Below, one piece after another: positions 37,328-47,030 of a stretch of DNA of 64,000 bases. The DNA is from Absidia repens (taxonomy: Eukaryota; Mucoromycota; Mucoromycetes; Mucorales; Cunninghamellaceae). Made by a program: the position numbers and the translations under genes. Each line of letters opens with the position of its first letter. Positions within the stretch are counted from its first letter, which is position 1. Below the pieces are notes generated by a model. That model made no database searches and was not told the DNA's origin. It saw only the letters and a program-made list of their open reading frames with translations. The DNA lies in assembly GCA_002105175.1 (NCBI GenBank), contig MCGE01000003.1, forward strand, positions 124,001-188,000. The letters run 5' to 3'.

Positions 37328-38872
37328 TGGCAAAAAACGGTGGTAAAAAAAAAAAAAAAGAAGTCGAGAAAGGGAAAGGAACGTAAAGAGGGAAGTATTT
37401 GAAAAAAAAAGTGAAAGAAAAAAGAAGAAAGGGATAAAAAAAAATCTGAATAGAAGAATATTTATAAATTTGGAAAATAAAATATACTTTTCAGACAGCG
37501 CAAATAGGTTAACCTTACCTAAAAAGGATGTTTTTTTGAGCGAAATCAAACGCGGGCGTGGTTACTGCGTTTCTTTTTTCTATTCTTGGTAAATTACTGG
37601 TGTAACTGAACCCTATTTTGTTGCACCACTACTATTTATTTATTTTGTTTTCTATTCATAAATCATATTAGATACAGTACACTATGAGATCAAATTTCAT
37701 CATTCTATGCTATTGGCATCATCAATAGATTATTTAATCTTCATCAATATGAGGTTCTATTTTTAATTTTTTTATATTTTTTCTTCAAATAAAAATAAAC
37801 AACATCTTTTCACCAAAGATGGCGAAATGCTCAAATAAAAATAGCGGTGGGTAGTCCCACCAACCCCCTTTTTGGTTGATCATTTAAATCCCGATTCTCC
37901 AAGTGTGACTACAGACGAAGTTGTAAGATTTACTGGTAGATGGTCAATGTTAAGTAAATACAGTTTTTTTTTCCTAGTGGTGATCCACCATGTTTTCCCT
38001 TGCCGTATAATGGGTAAACTATATCGACGGAAGGGATTGATATAGGACACCTTTTTTATCAATAAAATAATATATCTATTGTCCGAACGATAGGCATCTG
38101 CGCCGTGTATGATGCTATAAAAAAATTGGCAAGTCAAGAGGACGGACAAAAATATATAATCCAGTAATAGAGAAATTATTTTCTTTTTCAAAAAGGGCTA
38201 GCCTACCAGTCCGAAAATAACAAACTCGGTCTCCTTGCCTTCAACACATCTTATGTTCAAATCCCGATTATTTCTGACAGCGCCAGTCACAATTAAAGCG
38301 AAAAAGAATTTCCGGACAGGAGAGGAGAGAGGAAAAAAAACACACCGATTTGGTGTGAGCATGATTTCATCGAAATCCATCGAATCGAACTCACATAGAG
38401 CACAATCGAGTTCGGATATTGTTCAAATGATATTGGCAGTGTTTTCCCAATAAGAATATTAAAAAGTGCCATCATCCTTGATTGTTGAAGAACACGAAAC
38501 GTAGTCATTAGACGTACCGCTTGTTGCTTTTTACAAATCGTTTTGTCATATATTATGTTATCCCAAGAAGGGGCGACCCATATTGTAAAAAAAGATAGAT
38601 TTACATAATTAACGAAAGAGACAGAAACTTTTTTGCTAATTTGGTACTAGGGCAAACACAAAAGACTAAAGAATTTTCGTTTTGCTCTACAAGCACACCT
38701 TTGTCTCATATTTCAACCGCCGCTTTTCTCATGCCCGAAAACGATAAACTTCTTATGCACTTTATCCGGTTTCAAAAATTTTAAAACTGAAAGCTTTTTG
38801 TACCATTTTTGGTTTTTCCTCTTCTTCTCTTTCCACACACCTTTTTATATTTTCTATCAGATCCTTTTTGAC
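37328..38872. other. 1.5-kb divergent intergenic region
   Basis: Upstream of both chitin deacetylase and the regulator-like gene. ORFs of 60-103 residues on both strands between 37880 and 38508 overlap and have no family features. A T-loop-like TTCAAATCCC at 38257 does not fold as a tRNA. Nothing else supported. Confidence 0.45.
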
Positions 38873-40024
38873 ATGACTAGTTTGCCTTCTGACAATTTAC
38901 CTCCATCGAAGACATCACTATCTGTAGAATCGACACCTCCTACAGCATTGGTGGATTCGATAGATCCTTTGTTGCCTTGGTCATATTGTTCTTCCTTCCC
39001 TACATCCGGCTCTTTGGTGTCTACAGGAAACAACAGCAACAACGGAGATTCTTTTAACTTGTTGGGATCTTACGACTTGAATGAGTGGACTCAAGACACT
39101 CAACCATGGCAAGCTATGTTAGACAATTGGATACCGCCAGAACCAACTGAACAGCAACTTTTGCCGCATAATCAAAAGACTGAGTTGTTGAATTTACCTT
39201 CAGTATCATTACCTCCAACGCCTCCCAATCGGTCACCGAATAGTTCATTCGAATTTGGTTTTATGGCACCCTTCCTTCCTCCAAGAGAACCTACTCCGCC
39301 TGCAACGTCTTACTCATCCGTACCATCTCCTCCAATGCAGACTCCTACAACAACATTATCATCATCATCTTCTTCTTCAGCTTCATCATTGTCGTCGACG
39401 TCCATATCACCACCATATGACAACAAATATCGTCGACGTGCATCAGATCATCCAGCAACACCAGCTCCTCGTGTTCAGAAACCTAGTCGGCGTCGTGCAT
39501 CATGTCATCCTTCTGTCGCCTCGGTAGTATCATTGACTGCTCACGAACCAGTTTCCAATTATATCAGCGGAATTGAACATATCACCTTTTTATATTCTCA
39601 TGAACGAATGGTGAAGGAATACACAGTGCGTGCGGATGTGACCAACGTGGATCTGGACACGATTCCAATGGTATTTAAAGCTCAGAACACGGTAAGTGAA
39701 AAAAGAATGGTGTGATGTGTCATTGATGTGAAACTAACTTGCCATTCTTAGATTTATCCAAGAGCCAATGTGGAAAAAAGTAAATATGATGGGAACCGAT
39801 GGGAATACGAAACAACATGCAATTCATTGGGGTGGAAATTATGTTGGTTAAATCAAGAGCAACTATGTGGACGGCGTGGTTTAATTCAACGTGCGGTGGA
39901 TTCTTATCGAAACCGTCATACTGAAATGCGTTCTCGAAGAGTCACTCGTCAAGAAAAAGTCGCCAATGGAACCCTTCGGAAACGAAAATCCAAAAAATCT
40001 ATCCAGTCTCCCCCTCTGGCCTGA
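38873..40024 (+). CDS. Conserved fungal protein, regulator-like (probable DUF8032-type domain)
   Basis: Exons 38873..39691 and 39752..40024; 363 aa. The N-terminal two thirds are Ser/Pro/Thr-rich and disordered, with a serine run (residues about 160-180) and two basic RRRAS motifs (KYRRRASDHP and SRRRASCHPS) that look like kinase A-type phosphorylation sites. The C-terminal about 120 residues form a compact conserved domain: YISGIEHITFLYSHERMVKE, IYPRANVEKSKYDGNRWEYE, TTCNSLGWKLCWLNQEQLCG, RRGLIQRAVDSYRNRHTEMR. A basic tail (RRVTRQEKVANGTLRKRKSK) follows and could be a nuclear signal. I recall this domain from uncharacterised fungal proteins (DUF8032); function is unknown. A nuclear regulatory role is inference. 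Confidence 0.75.
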
Positions 40025-40450
40025 TCCTTTTCCACCACTTCCTCTACCTTACCCTACCCTACCCTACACTTCCTTTATTTTCTAGTATACTTCTTATCTT
40101 AGTCAATAGTGTGTCACAAATATTTTTGTATATAGCTGTTTATTATTATTATTATTATTATATTGTCTATCACTCAAAATTTAAAAAAATAAAGAATATT
40201 TTATTCAAACATATTCCATCCACAAATACAATCCGGCTTCATCAGTGTTTGAAAAAGTGAGGATTTATTTTATCTTTATCTATTGTCACCAAGTTCATTG
40301 ATTAGAAACCCAAAATCATGAATGTTTAAAAAAAAAAAAGATCTATCTACCATATCATATATATATTATATTTTTACATACATATTTTTATTGTCAATAG
40401 ATGAAAAAAAAATCTAATCTAATATATATTATCAACTACAAACTAAGCTA
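40025..40450. other. Convergent 3' region
   Basis: AT-rich 3' UTRs with CTACC repeats (40050-40070), ATT repeats near 40145 and an AATAAAG signal near 40189. No gene seen. Confidence 0.55.
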
Positions 40451-41671
40451 CTAATAGAAATTCTGAGAGATCTTCCATCCAATGTCTTTGTTGGCCAAAA
40501 AGGGAACAACAGCACCGGCTTCGGGGTTTTCGTTTGACACTTGATAGCTTGCAGGCACCACCACATTTTCTTCCTTTACCAAAGTCACCTTAAGATCTTC
40601 AAAGCCATCCTTTTGCTTTAATCCATAGAATTGGCGGCCAAAGTGGCAAGCAAAGTTTTCTAATTTGTCCAGTGAGCCCATGCTTTCAAAGATTTTAGCA
40701 AGGTAGGGAAGCACAAGAGGAGTGGTGAAAACGCCCGCATGAGCATGAGCCGTTTCCTTGACATGACTAGGATGTGGAGCTGAATCTGTCCCGAGGAAGA
40801 AGCGAGGATGACCTATGCAAAACAACCTGACATCAGTACCGGTAGACACACGCCCTATCTATATATAAATATTTCCACTTACCTGAGGCTACCACTTCAC
40901 GAAGAGCTTGACGGTCTTGGGGATACTTGGCAACAGGTTTGCAGAAATGGTGCGCCTGACCAGCCCAGTCATCGACAATAAGTTGTAAATGGTGCACAGT
41001 GATAGAGCAAGCAACAGTGTCACCAAGACGTTTAACCATGTTCACAGCAGCCTCCGAGGTGGCATGTTCCAAAACAATCTTGAGTTTGGGGAAAGCATTG
41101 TGGATTTTTTCCAATTGAGGTAGGAATTTTTCTTCAGCATTCATCACACAAATGTTCTTCTGATGATCGCTTGGGATTTCGCCATGGAGATTGAGCACCA
41201 TGCCTTCTTCTTCCATCGCCTGGAATACTGGGTAGTAGATTTCGTAGTTTTCAATGCCGGCATCACTGTTGGTGGTCACCCCCGAGGATACGACTTGACA
41301 CCGGCGATACCTGCTTTGCTTGCCTTCCGTACTTCTTCCACTGTCAATTCCGGTGATAAATACAATGTCATGTAAAAAGTCACTTGGGGCGCTAACGCTT
41401 CCAATTCAGCCTTATATTTCAAAGCCATATCTGTGTTGGTGATAGGGGGTTGCAAGTTGGGCTAGAATATACATAAAAAAAAAAAGACAAAGTCAGTTCT
41501 TGAGTCCTTGAATAACAAAGCCTTTTCTATTAATATATCATTGTTTACCATGATATAAGCCAAGGAAACCCCACCAGAAGCCACTTGTGGAGTGACCATT
41601 TTCATCATTTCACCTTGTCGAAGATGAAGATGGAAATCGCAAGCAGAAGGAATTGAAATGGATGTGGTCAT
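40451..41671 (-). CDS. URA4: Dihydroorotase (frame broken by an apparent 1-nt deletion)
   Basis: Exons 41671..41549, 41461..40883, 40812..40451; about 355 aa if intact. It is the third enzyme of de novo pyrimidine synthesis (carbamoyl-aspartate to dihydroorotate). Motifs: the metal-binding CDFHLHLRQGEMM at 11-23, PNLQPPITNTDMALKYKAEL, AGIAGVKSYPRG (carboxylated Lys region comes in this family from a KxYP segment), VLNLHGEIPSDHQ, LKIVLEHATSEAAVNMVKRL, FFLGTDSAPHPSHVKETAHA. The frame breaks inside exon 2 at a run of five C (plus strand 41279-41283): reading in runs PRG then stop, while the next frame continues VTTNSDAGIENYEIYYPVF. One extra base in the run restores the protein. No splice sites explain the break. 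The base could be a sequencing error or a real mutation. Confidence 0.92.
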
Positions 41672-41959
41672 GTCAAAAAAAAGTTGAGGAGAAGAAAGAA
41701 CAGAAAAAAGGGTGAAAGAAAAATCGAAAATAAAAAAAGAAAAGATTAACCATTTTACATCTCCGACCCATGGTGTTTGAGCATAAAAAACCAACAAATT
41801 TGTGAAATCAAGAAAAGCAGTGCATATTTATTAATGCCTTAAAAAAATCCATATTTGTGGCATTTAAAAATAATTAATTATGAATTAAAATATTAAGTAC
41901 TGTATGTAGTGAATTCAAATATACAAATAGTAATGATGAGAAAATAGTATATTCGCTTT

Positions 41960-42707
41960 TTAGAGAAGCTGAGAGGAGAAAATGACAGCACCAGCCACAG
42001 CAGCCAAGTATTTTCCTTCAACCAAAGAAATTTGAATGGCAGATGACGTGCTTGTGGGCGAAGATCCAGCAGCAGGAGCCTTTGCATTGGAAGCCGTAGC
42101 AGCAGGAGGGGCGACATGGTCGGAGGGTGCATTTCCAGGTGCAGAGGAAGCTGGTGCAGAGGAGGCGGCTGGAGCAGCCGGGGCTACTGGATTGCTGGAT
42201 GGTGAAGAGGATGGAACTGCTGCTGATGAGTTGGACGATGTAGAGTTAGATGAGGGAAGTGTGCCACCAACACCACCTTCAATTGTGAAAGGACCAGCAA
42301 AGGCAAGATCTGGCGATGTTCCAAGTTCAAACGCATCTATTAAACCGAGCCAAAACAAAACAAAAAACAAACCCCGCCTAAGTTAGCATTTCTATATGTA
42401 TTGAAATAACAGTACCATTATGATACTTACATTCACCATTTTCAACTTCATATGGGATTTTCCAAACATATTTCCCAGCAGCGGTATCAATATTATTAGC
42501 AATAGTGGAAACAGGTTGCAAAGCATTTGAAGGACCTTTTGCTAAAACAATTTGAGAAATGGTAGGTACCGATGGGTTGACCCAAGAAATTACCGCATCA
42601 GAACCTGCCTTGAGTTTAGTGCCAGATAATGGGGAAGTGATAGATACAATGACTTGTCCAGAAGCAACAGCTAACAAAGCAGAAGATATTATTAAAGCAA
42701 ACTTCAT
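41960..42707 (-). CDS. GPI-anchored Ser/Ala-rich wall protein with Kre9/Knh1-like N-terminal domain
   Basis: Exons 42707..42431 and 42336..41960; 217 aa. A signal peptide (MKFALIISSALLAVASGQ) is followed by one Ig-like domain of the Kre9/KNH N-terminal type: VSITSPLSGTKLKAGSDAVI, SWVNPSVPTISQIVLAKG, YVWKIPYEVENGEYAFELGT. The second half is Ser/Ala/Pro-rich low complexity, a likely O-mannosylated stalk, ending in a hydrophobic GPI-type tail (YLAAVAGAVIFSSQLL). Proteins of this type sit at the plasma membrane or wall; Kre9 itself is needed for beta-1,6-glucan, but the role of short single-domain members is unknown. Confidence 0.82.
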
Positions 42708-44082
42708 GTCGGAATAATGTATTTAAAGTAAGAAAGAGAATATATGTGCAAATAATGAGCGCCCATCATTTTTTAATGTCTTTATATATATTTTATTTTA
42801 TTTTTTAAGGAGCATGTCAATTTTCGGATTCAGGGGTAAAAAAAAAAGTCGAGATACTCCGACCAGCTTTGTCCTCTCCTTGATGCCAATATGGTATCCT
42901 ATTTTCCTATTTATCCTCATCATTTTGTCTCCTCCTTATTTAAATGGATCGAACAATTGAAATATTTTCTCCTCATTGTTTCTTTTTTACTTTAAAAAAC
43001 AGTTGTCCTGTATCTGGGGTGCGATTAATTACACGTTTTTTAAAAGGTTGTTTTAGTCTGTGTTCCAAAAGTTCAGAATCACTTTATGCAAACGATGGTA
43101 TTTTCACATAACCGTAATTCAATAGTAAATAAAATATTATTGCTCTCCATTAAACTTTTATATCTATGATGTCCTTTTTTTTTTTTTTTTTTGTTAATTA
43201 ATTTATTAAAAAAATAGGTCATGTGGCCGGAGGTCGAAATGTCAAATATACTTCCCTTCGCTTCAACTGCTGTTTCAAATTTGTACTTCTAAAGGGGTAT
43301 TTTCTCTATATATTTTCTTTTTTCCCCCTTCTAATTAAGAAGGAGGTGATGCTTTTTTTTTTTTTTTATTTCAAACGATCTCCTATTCAATCATGCATCA
43401 GATGGTATGTCTTTAACCTTTTTTACCACTGAAATCATTCAACACATGGGATATATTATACCAATACGACAGGGATATGCTACATATTCTGTATTACGTT
43501 GGTATTATAGTTTGAGCGCATGATAAAAGATAGCTTTTATCACCTAGTTTGGTCATTATTATGAAAATCTACATATATTTGAAGATATGATATGATACAT
43601 TTTTCGTGTACTCTTTTATTATGGTTTTTTAATTATTATCAGCGTTCTCATACGCTAGCAATAATTTGTCATATTCCCCCCTCCTAGACTGGTTTCAGCT
43701 TGTTGATGGTTTGCATAAATTTCGGCGGGAGGCTTATGGTAGAGGAAAGATATATGTTCCAAAAATGGAATGGGAGTAGGGCAAAATCATTGCTTCCAAG
43801 AAAACCTAAAAAAAGGCATGCAATCACAACCTTTGTTATCTCATAATACTGCGACCAAGGTAGTACAAAATCTAGTAGGAATTTTTTTATTTATACAGTT
43901 TATTGCTGCTGAGTTAGTGCTATAAGAGGTCGCATCCAGCCCATTGGTCGGCGTTTCAATGGTTCCGTGCAACCTTTTCTATTTTTATTTTTGCTCACGC
44001 TGTCGTTTCTTTTTCTTTATTCTTTCTTTCGATTCTTTATATTCACTTTTATCTTCATCACTTCTATCAAACATATACCAAC
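42708..44082. other. 1.4-kb divergent intergenic region
   Basis: AT-rich with T runs (43177-43193, 43351-43365). ORFs are under 70 residues. It holds the promoters of the Kre9-like and C2 genes. No RNA gene found. Confidence 0.5.
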
Positions 44083-44724
44083 ATGACTAACGATACCTTG
44101 AAAATGCGTATGGGAGTTGTGGCTGCGAGAAGCTTGGCCGCTGCGTAAGTGATTCTATCAGCTAATTGTATCCCACCACCATACTTCACTATATTGACAG
44201 CAATGCCTTATTTTTTCCACAATGTAGTGATAAAACCGGATTCTCCGATCCTTATGCTGTTATCCGAATCAATAGCAAGAATATACTACAAAGATTATCA
44301 AGCAAACCCTGGATCCCGAGTGGAACTTCGAACTTGATATCAATATACATCCTGGGCGGTTACCTGCGTTGATCAATATCACTGTATGGGACGAAGATTT
44401 CTTGGGTCGTGACTTTCTCGGGAGGTAACCGTGCCATTTAAAAATGTGTTTGATAGAAACAATGGTGGGTCAGCTGATGGAATGGCTCGGCATTATGGGG
44501 ACCCAGAAAATCAAACGGCTTGGTACACCTTGAACAAACGAACTGAAAAAAACAATGTCTCAGGCGAAATTTGTCTTCGATTTGGCTTTATGGAAAAAGC
44601 GATCCGTCCTTGTGAAGAGTAAGTTTTGTATATAGAATCAATGATTATCGATTTAGTGGATTACTCACACGTGTATGCATATTGTGTATTCTTATTTAGA
44701 TACATGAAGGCCTGGATGAGTTGA
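44083..44724 (+). CDS. Small C2-domain protein (frame broken at two sites)
   Basis: Exons 44083..44144, 44228..44618, 44700..44724; about 159 aa if two single bases are restored (478 nt present, 480 needed). It is a single C2 domain: MRMGVVAARSLAAADKTGFS, DPYAVIRINSK with the calcium-binding DKTGFSDPY, TLDPEWNFELDINIH, LINITVWDEDFLGRDFLG with WDED, and the final ICLRFGFMEKAIRPCEEYMK. The frame shifts near 44279 (AGCAAGAATATAC, where AAGGAA would give the usual KEYTTK) and again near 44418-44421 (CTCGGGAGG, where GGGGAGG would give LGEVTV). Both need one added G. It is either an error-prone stretch of assembly or a recent pseudogene. C2 domains bind calcium and phospholipids. Confidence 0.8.
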
Positions 44725-45207
44725 TTGCATAGGAACTTTCCCTTCCCGTTTACCCAATCATTATCACCCTCTCTATATACAAATGACACATATCATCATC
44801 ATACAACTATGCTCCCTTTAGACTTTTAGTATTATTCTTCCTGTATTCCTCTTTTTATGTATTTATTTTGATCAGTGCAGATTATCTGTTGCCACACAAT
44901 AAAATTGATTTTTTTTTTGATCGCTATCAATTATATTATAATCTTGCCACAAATATACCGTTATATATGCATATATTGCCAAAATAAAATCAATGTTTTT
45001 TTATCCAATAGTTTGCTTGATTGCAGCATGCTGTATTTAGTTTTTTTTTTTTTGTTTTTTTTTTTTTTTTTTTTTTTTTTTTTGTCTAGCGTCAATTATT
45101 GTGTCGCAGAATGTCCAAATACGTCGAACAAAAGGATAGAAAAGGGGTAACACCTTATAAAGCTGTCCTCGATTGACAGTATTTCAGGATGACCCTCCGC
45201 CCAAAAA
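44725..45207. other. Intergenic, very T-rich
   Basis: Contains T runs (45038-45083) broken once by G. A 21-codon ORF from 45111 (MSKYVEQKDRKGVT) precedes the hydrolase and could be an upstream ORF or an alternative exon; I cannot decide. Confidence 0.45.
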
Positions 45208-46127
45208 ATGACATTTACAGAATACTATACTAGAACCTTCGTAGATAGTTACCATCCATCATTGCCATTATATACTAATGTCTACTCTCCCATATCTTGT
45301 TTGATAATTTTACTCAACCTTTAGTACTGTTGCTGCATGGGGCTGGTGGTGACCATCGTCAATTTGATGCTGTTTTTCCGTCACTCATAAAAAAAGGTCA
45401 TCCTGTGATGGTGTGTGATTTACGATACCACGGTCGATCTCAGCCAAAAGAAGAAACCGAAGTAAAATTTGATTTCAATGTTATTCTAGCTGATTTGGAT
45501 CGAGCACTATTATGGTTTCAGAGACAACAACAAAAAGCATCACCACCACATGGTATATCTGTGATTCTAGGCGGTTTATCTATGGGTGGTATGATTGCTC
45601 AACTTTATGCCCAACATCTCATGCTACCCACAAGCACATTATCTTCAGGTACAATAAAGATACATGCATTGATATGTATAGGCTGTGCACATATAATGAT
45701 AGCTGATCCTTCCATTCCATGGATACCTTTTTATAAAACGGCCACCTATGATGATGCGCAAGAAATGATCCCAGTAGCTAGACAAAGTATCATTGAATCC
45801 GCTCACAGTGCCCTTGGTAAAATAATCGCTCAGTCATCATTGTGTCTTGTGAACGATAAAATATTATTTTCCTGTTTCCAAGCATGCGCTACTGTTTCAG
45901 CTTTACCCTGTCGAAATCATCAGTTATTCGCCATCCCTCAACTTTTACTTCGAGGTGAATTTGATACACACACACAAGATGTCATGGAGGCATGGTATGC
46001 CAAATCCAACGACGTATCACCCAATACCACCATATACAATATTATTCCCCATGCTGGTCACCTTGCTACCACTGATAATGGAAACTTGATCTGTCAACAT
46101 ATCATCGCCTTTTTGTCATCACAATAA
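45208..46127 (+). CDS. Alpha/beta hydrolase (N-terminal frame break)
   Basis: No intron is evident; about 306 aa if one base is restored. Motifs: oxyanion region PLVLLLHGAGGDHRQFD, PVMVCDLRYHGRSQPKEE, nucleophile elbow ILGGLSMGGMIAQLYAQ (GLSMGG, Ser in GxSxG), acid region LLLRGEFDTHTQDVMEAW and the His in IIPHAGHLATTDNG. This is a complete Ser-Asp-His triad of the epoxide hydrolase/esterase-like superfamily; the substrate is unknown. The main frame opens only at 45297 without an ATG. An upstream ATG at 45208 gives MTFTEYYTRTFVDSYHP and SLPLYTNVYSPIS, a typical N-terminal strand, in the preceding frame. One added base near 45299 joins them. No splice pair gives the needed phase. Confidence 0.75.
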
Positions 46128-46239
46128 ACTTGCTTCAAAAAAAAATTTCATTTTTATTGTCAAAATAATAATAATAATAATAATATATATATATATACAA
46201 AACAATAAGCTACATTATATTCTATCACTATTCTACCAT

Positions 46240-46853
46240 CTAGTCCTTCTTTTTAGTTTCCAGTCGCTTTTGTGATTGTGACACCAAGATCGTTCCTGCC
46301 AGCATAAAGCTTGCTCCAATCCACCAACGTAAAATCAAAGGCTCTTGGAAGACAAGGTACCCAAGGATGGCCTAATAAAGAAAGAAAGAAATATAAAAAA
46401 TGAAATTAGTTCTGAAAATGTATAAGACACATTCATTGGATAAACAAGACTTACCGATGTAGTGAGATTCATTGCCCCATTGACGATGGTTACTTGAATA
46501 GAAGAAGGCGCGTCATGGAGAGCCTTGGTAAAAAGAGTCCACATAAGGGAATTGCAACCAAAGATAAGAGCGAAACATATGCTACGAATGATCAATAAAA
46601 CAATCTATATAAGCTAAAGATATTAGTATCAATTCAAAACAATAGGTTCAATTAAAAAAAAAAGGGGGGTGTGTGTGTGTGTTCCTACATGAGTATCTGC
46701 GGGAAGAAAAGTGTAGTAATCGGAAAAGTAATCTGATAAAAAGTTGACTATGACGGCTGTTCTATCATCAGTGAATAATTTGGCAAATACCGACGACAAA
46801 GCGGCAAAAAATCCTGACAAAAGCGCATAAGGTATAAAAGAAGAAGAAACCAT
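46240..46853 (-). CDS. TMEM42/EamA-like small membrane protein
   Basis: Exons 46853..46689, 46604..46455, 46371..46240; 148 aa. Four to five hydrophobic segments: FIPYALLSGFFAALSSVFAK, LLIIRSICFALIFGCNSLMW, VNGAMNLTTSAILGYLVF, and WWIGASFMLAGTILVSQSQK. The motifs SVFAKL, NSLMWTLFTKAL and the final GASFMLAGTILV with a basic tail ETKKKD match the TMEM42 family of half-size drug/metabolite transporter-like (EamA) proteins. The KKxx-like end could be an ER-retrieval signal. Function is unknown. It is divergent from glucosidase II, with a 177-bp spacer. Confidence 0.8.
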
Positions 46854-47030
46854 TTTGGATGTGTGCAAGAGAGAAAAAGAAAGAGAAAAACGAAAAAAAT
46901 GCCAATTTTATTGGTCGACACGAACGGTGTTTCAATTTTGTTTGAAGTGTGAGTTTCGATTGACCTTCCTTCCCTCATTTCCGTGTCGTTTTTTTTTATT
47001 TTATTCCTTTTCTTTTTGTTTTGCCACGTC

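Noticed and set aside
37328..37549. Longer N-terminus for chitin deacetylase from an upstream ATG
   Set aside because: It would add a Phe-rich low-complexity stretch before a clear signal peptide.
38200..38420. tRNA-like B boxes (TTCAAATCCC near 38257; GAGTTCGATTC on the minus strand near 38385)
   Set aside because: Neither forms a T stem with the right pairing, and no A box or acceptor stem is found at the proper distance.
37880..38508. ORFs of 60-103 residues on both strands
   Set aside because: They overlap each other, have no splice continuity, and show no domain or signal-peptide logic.
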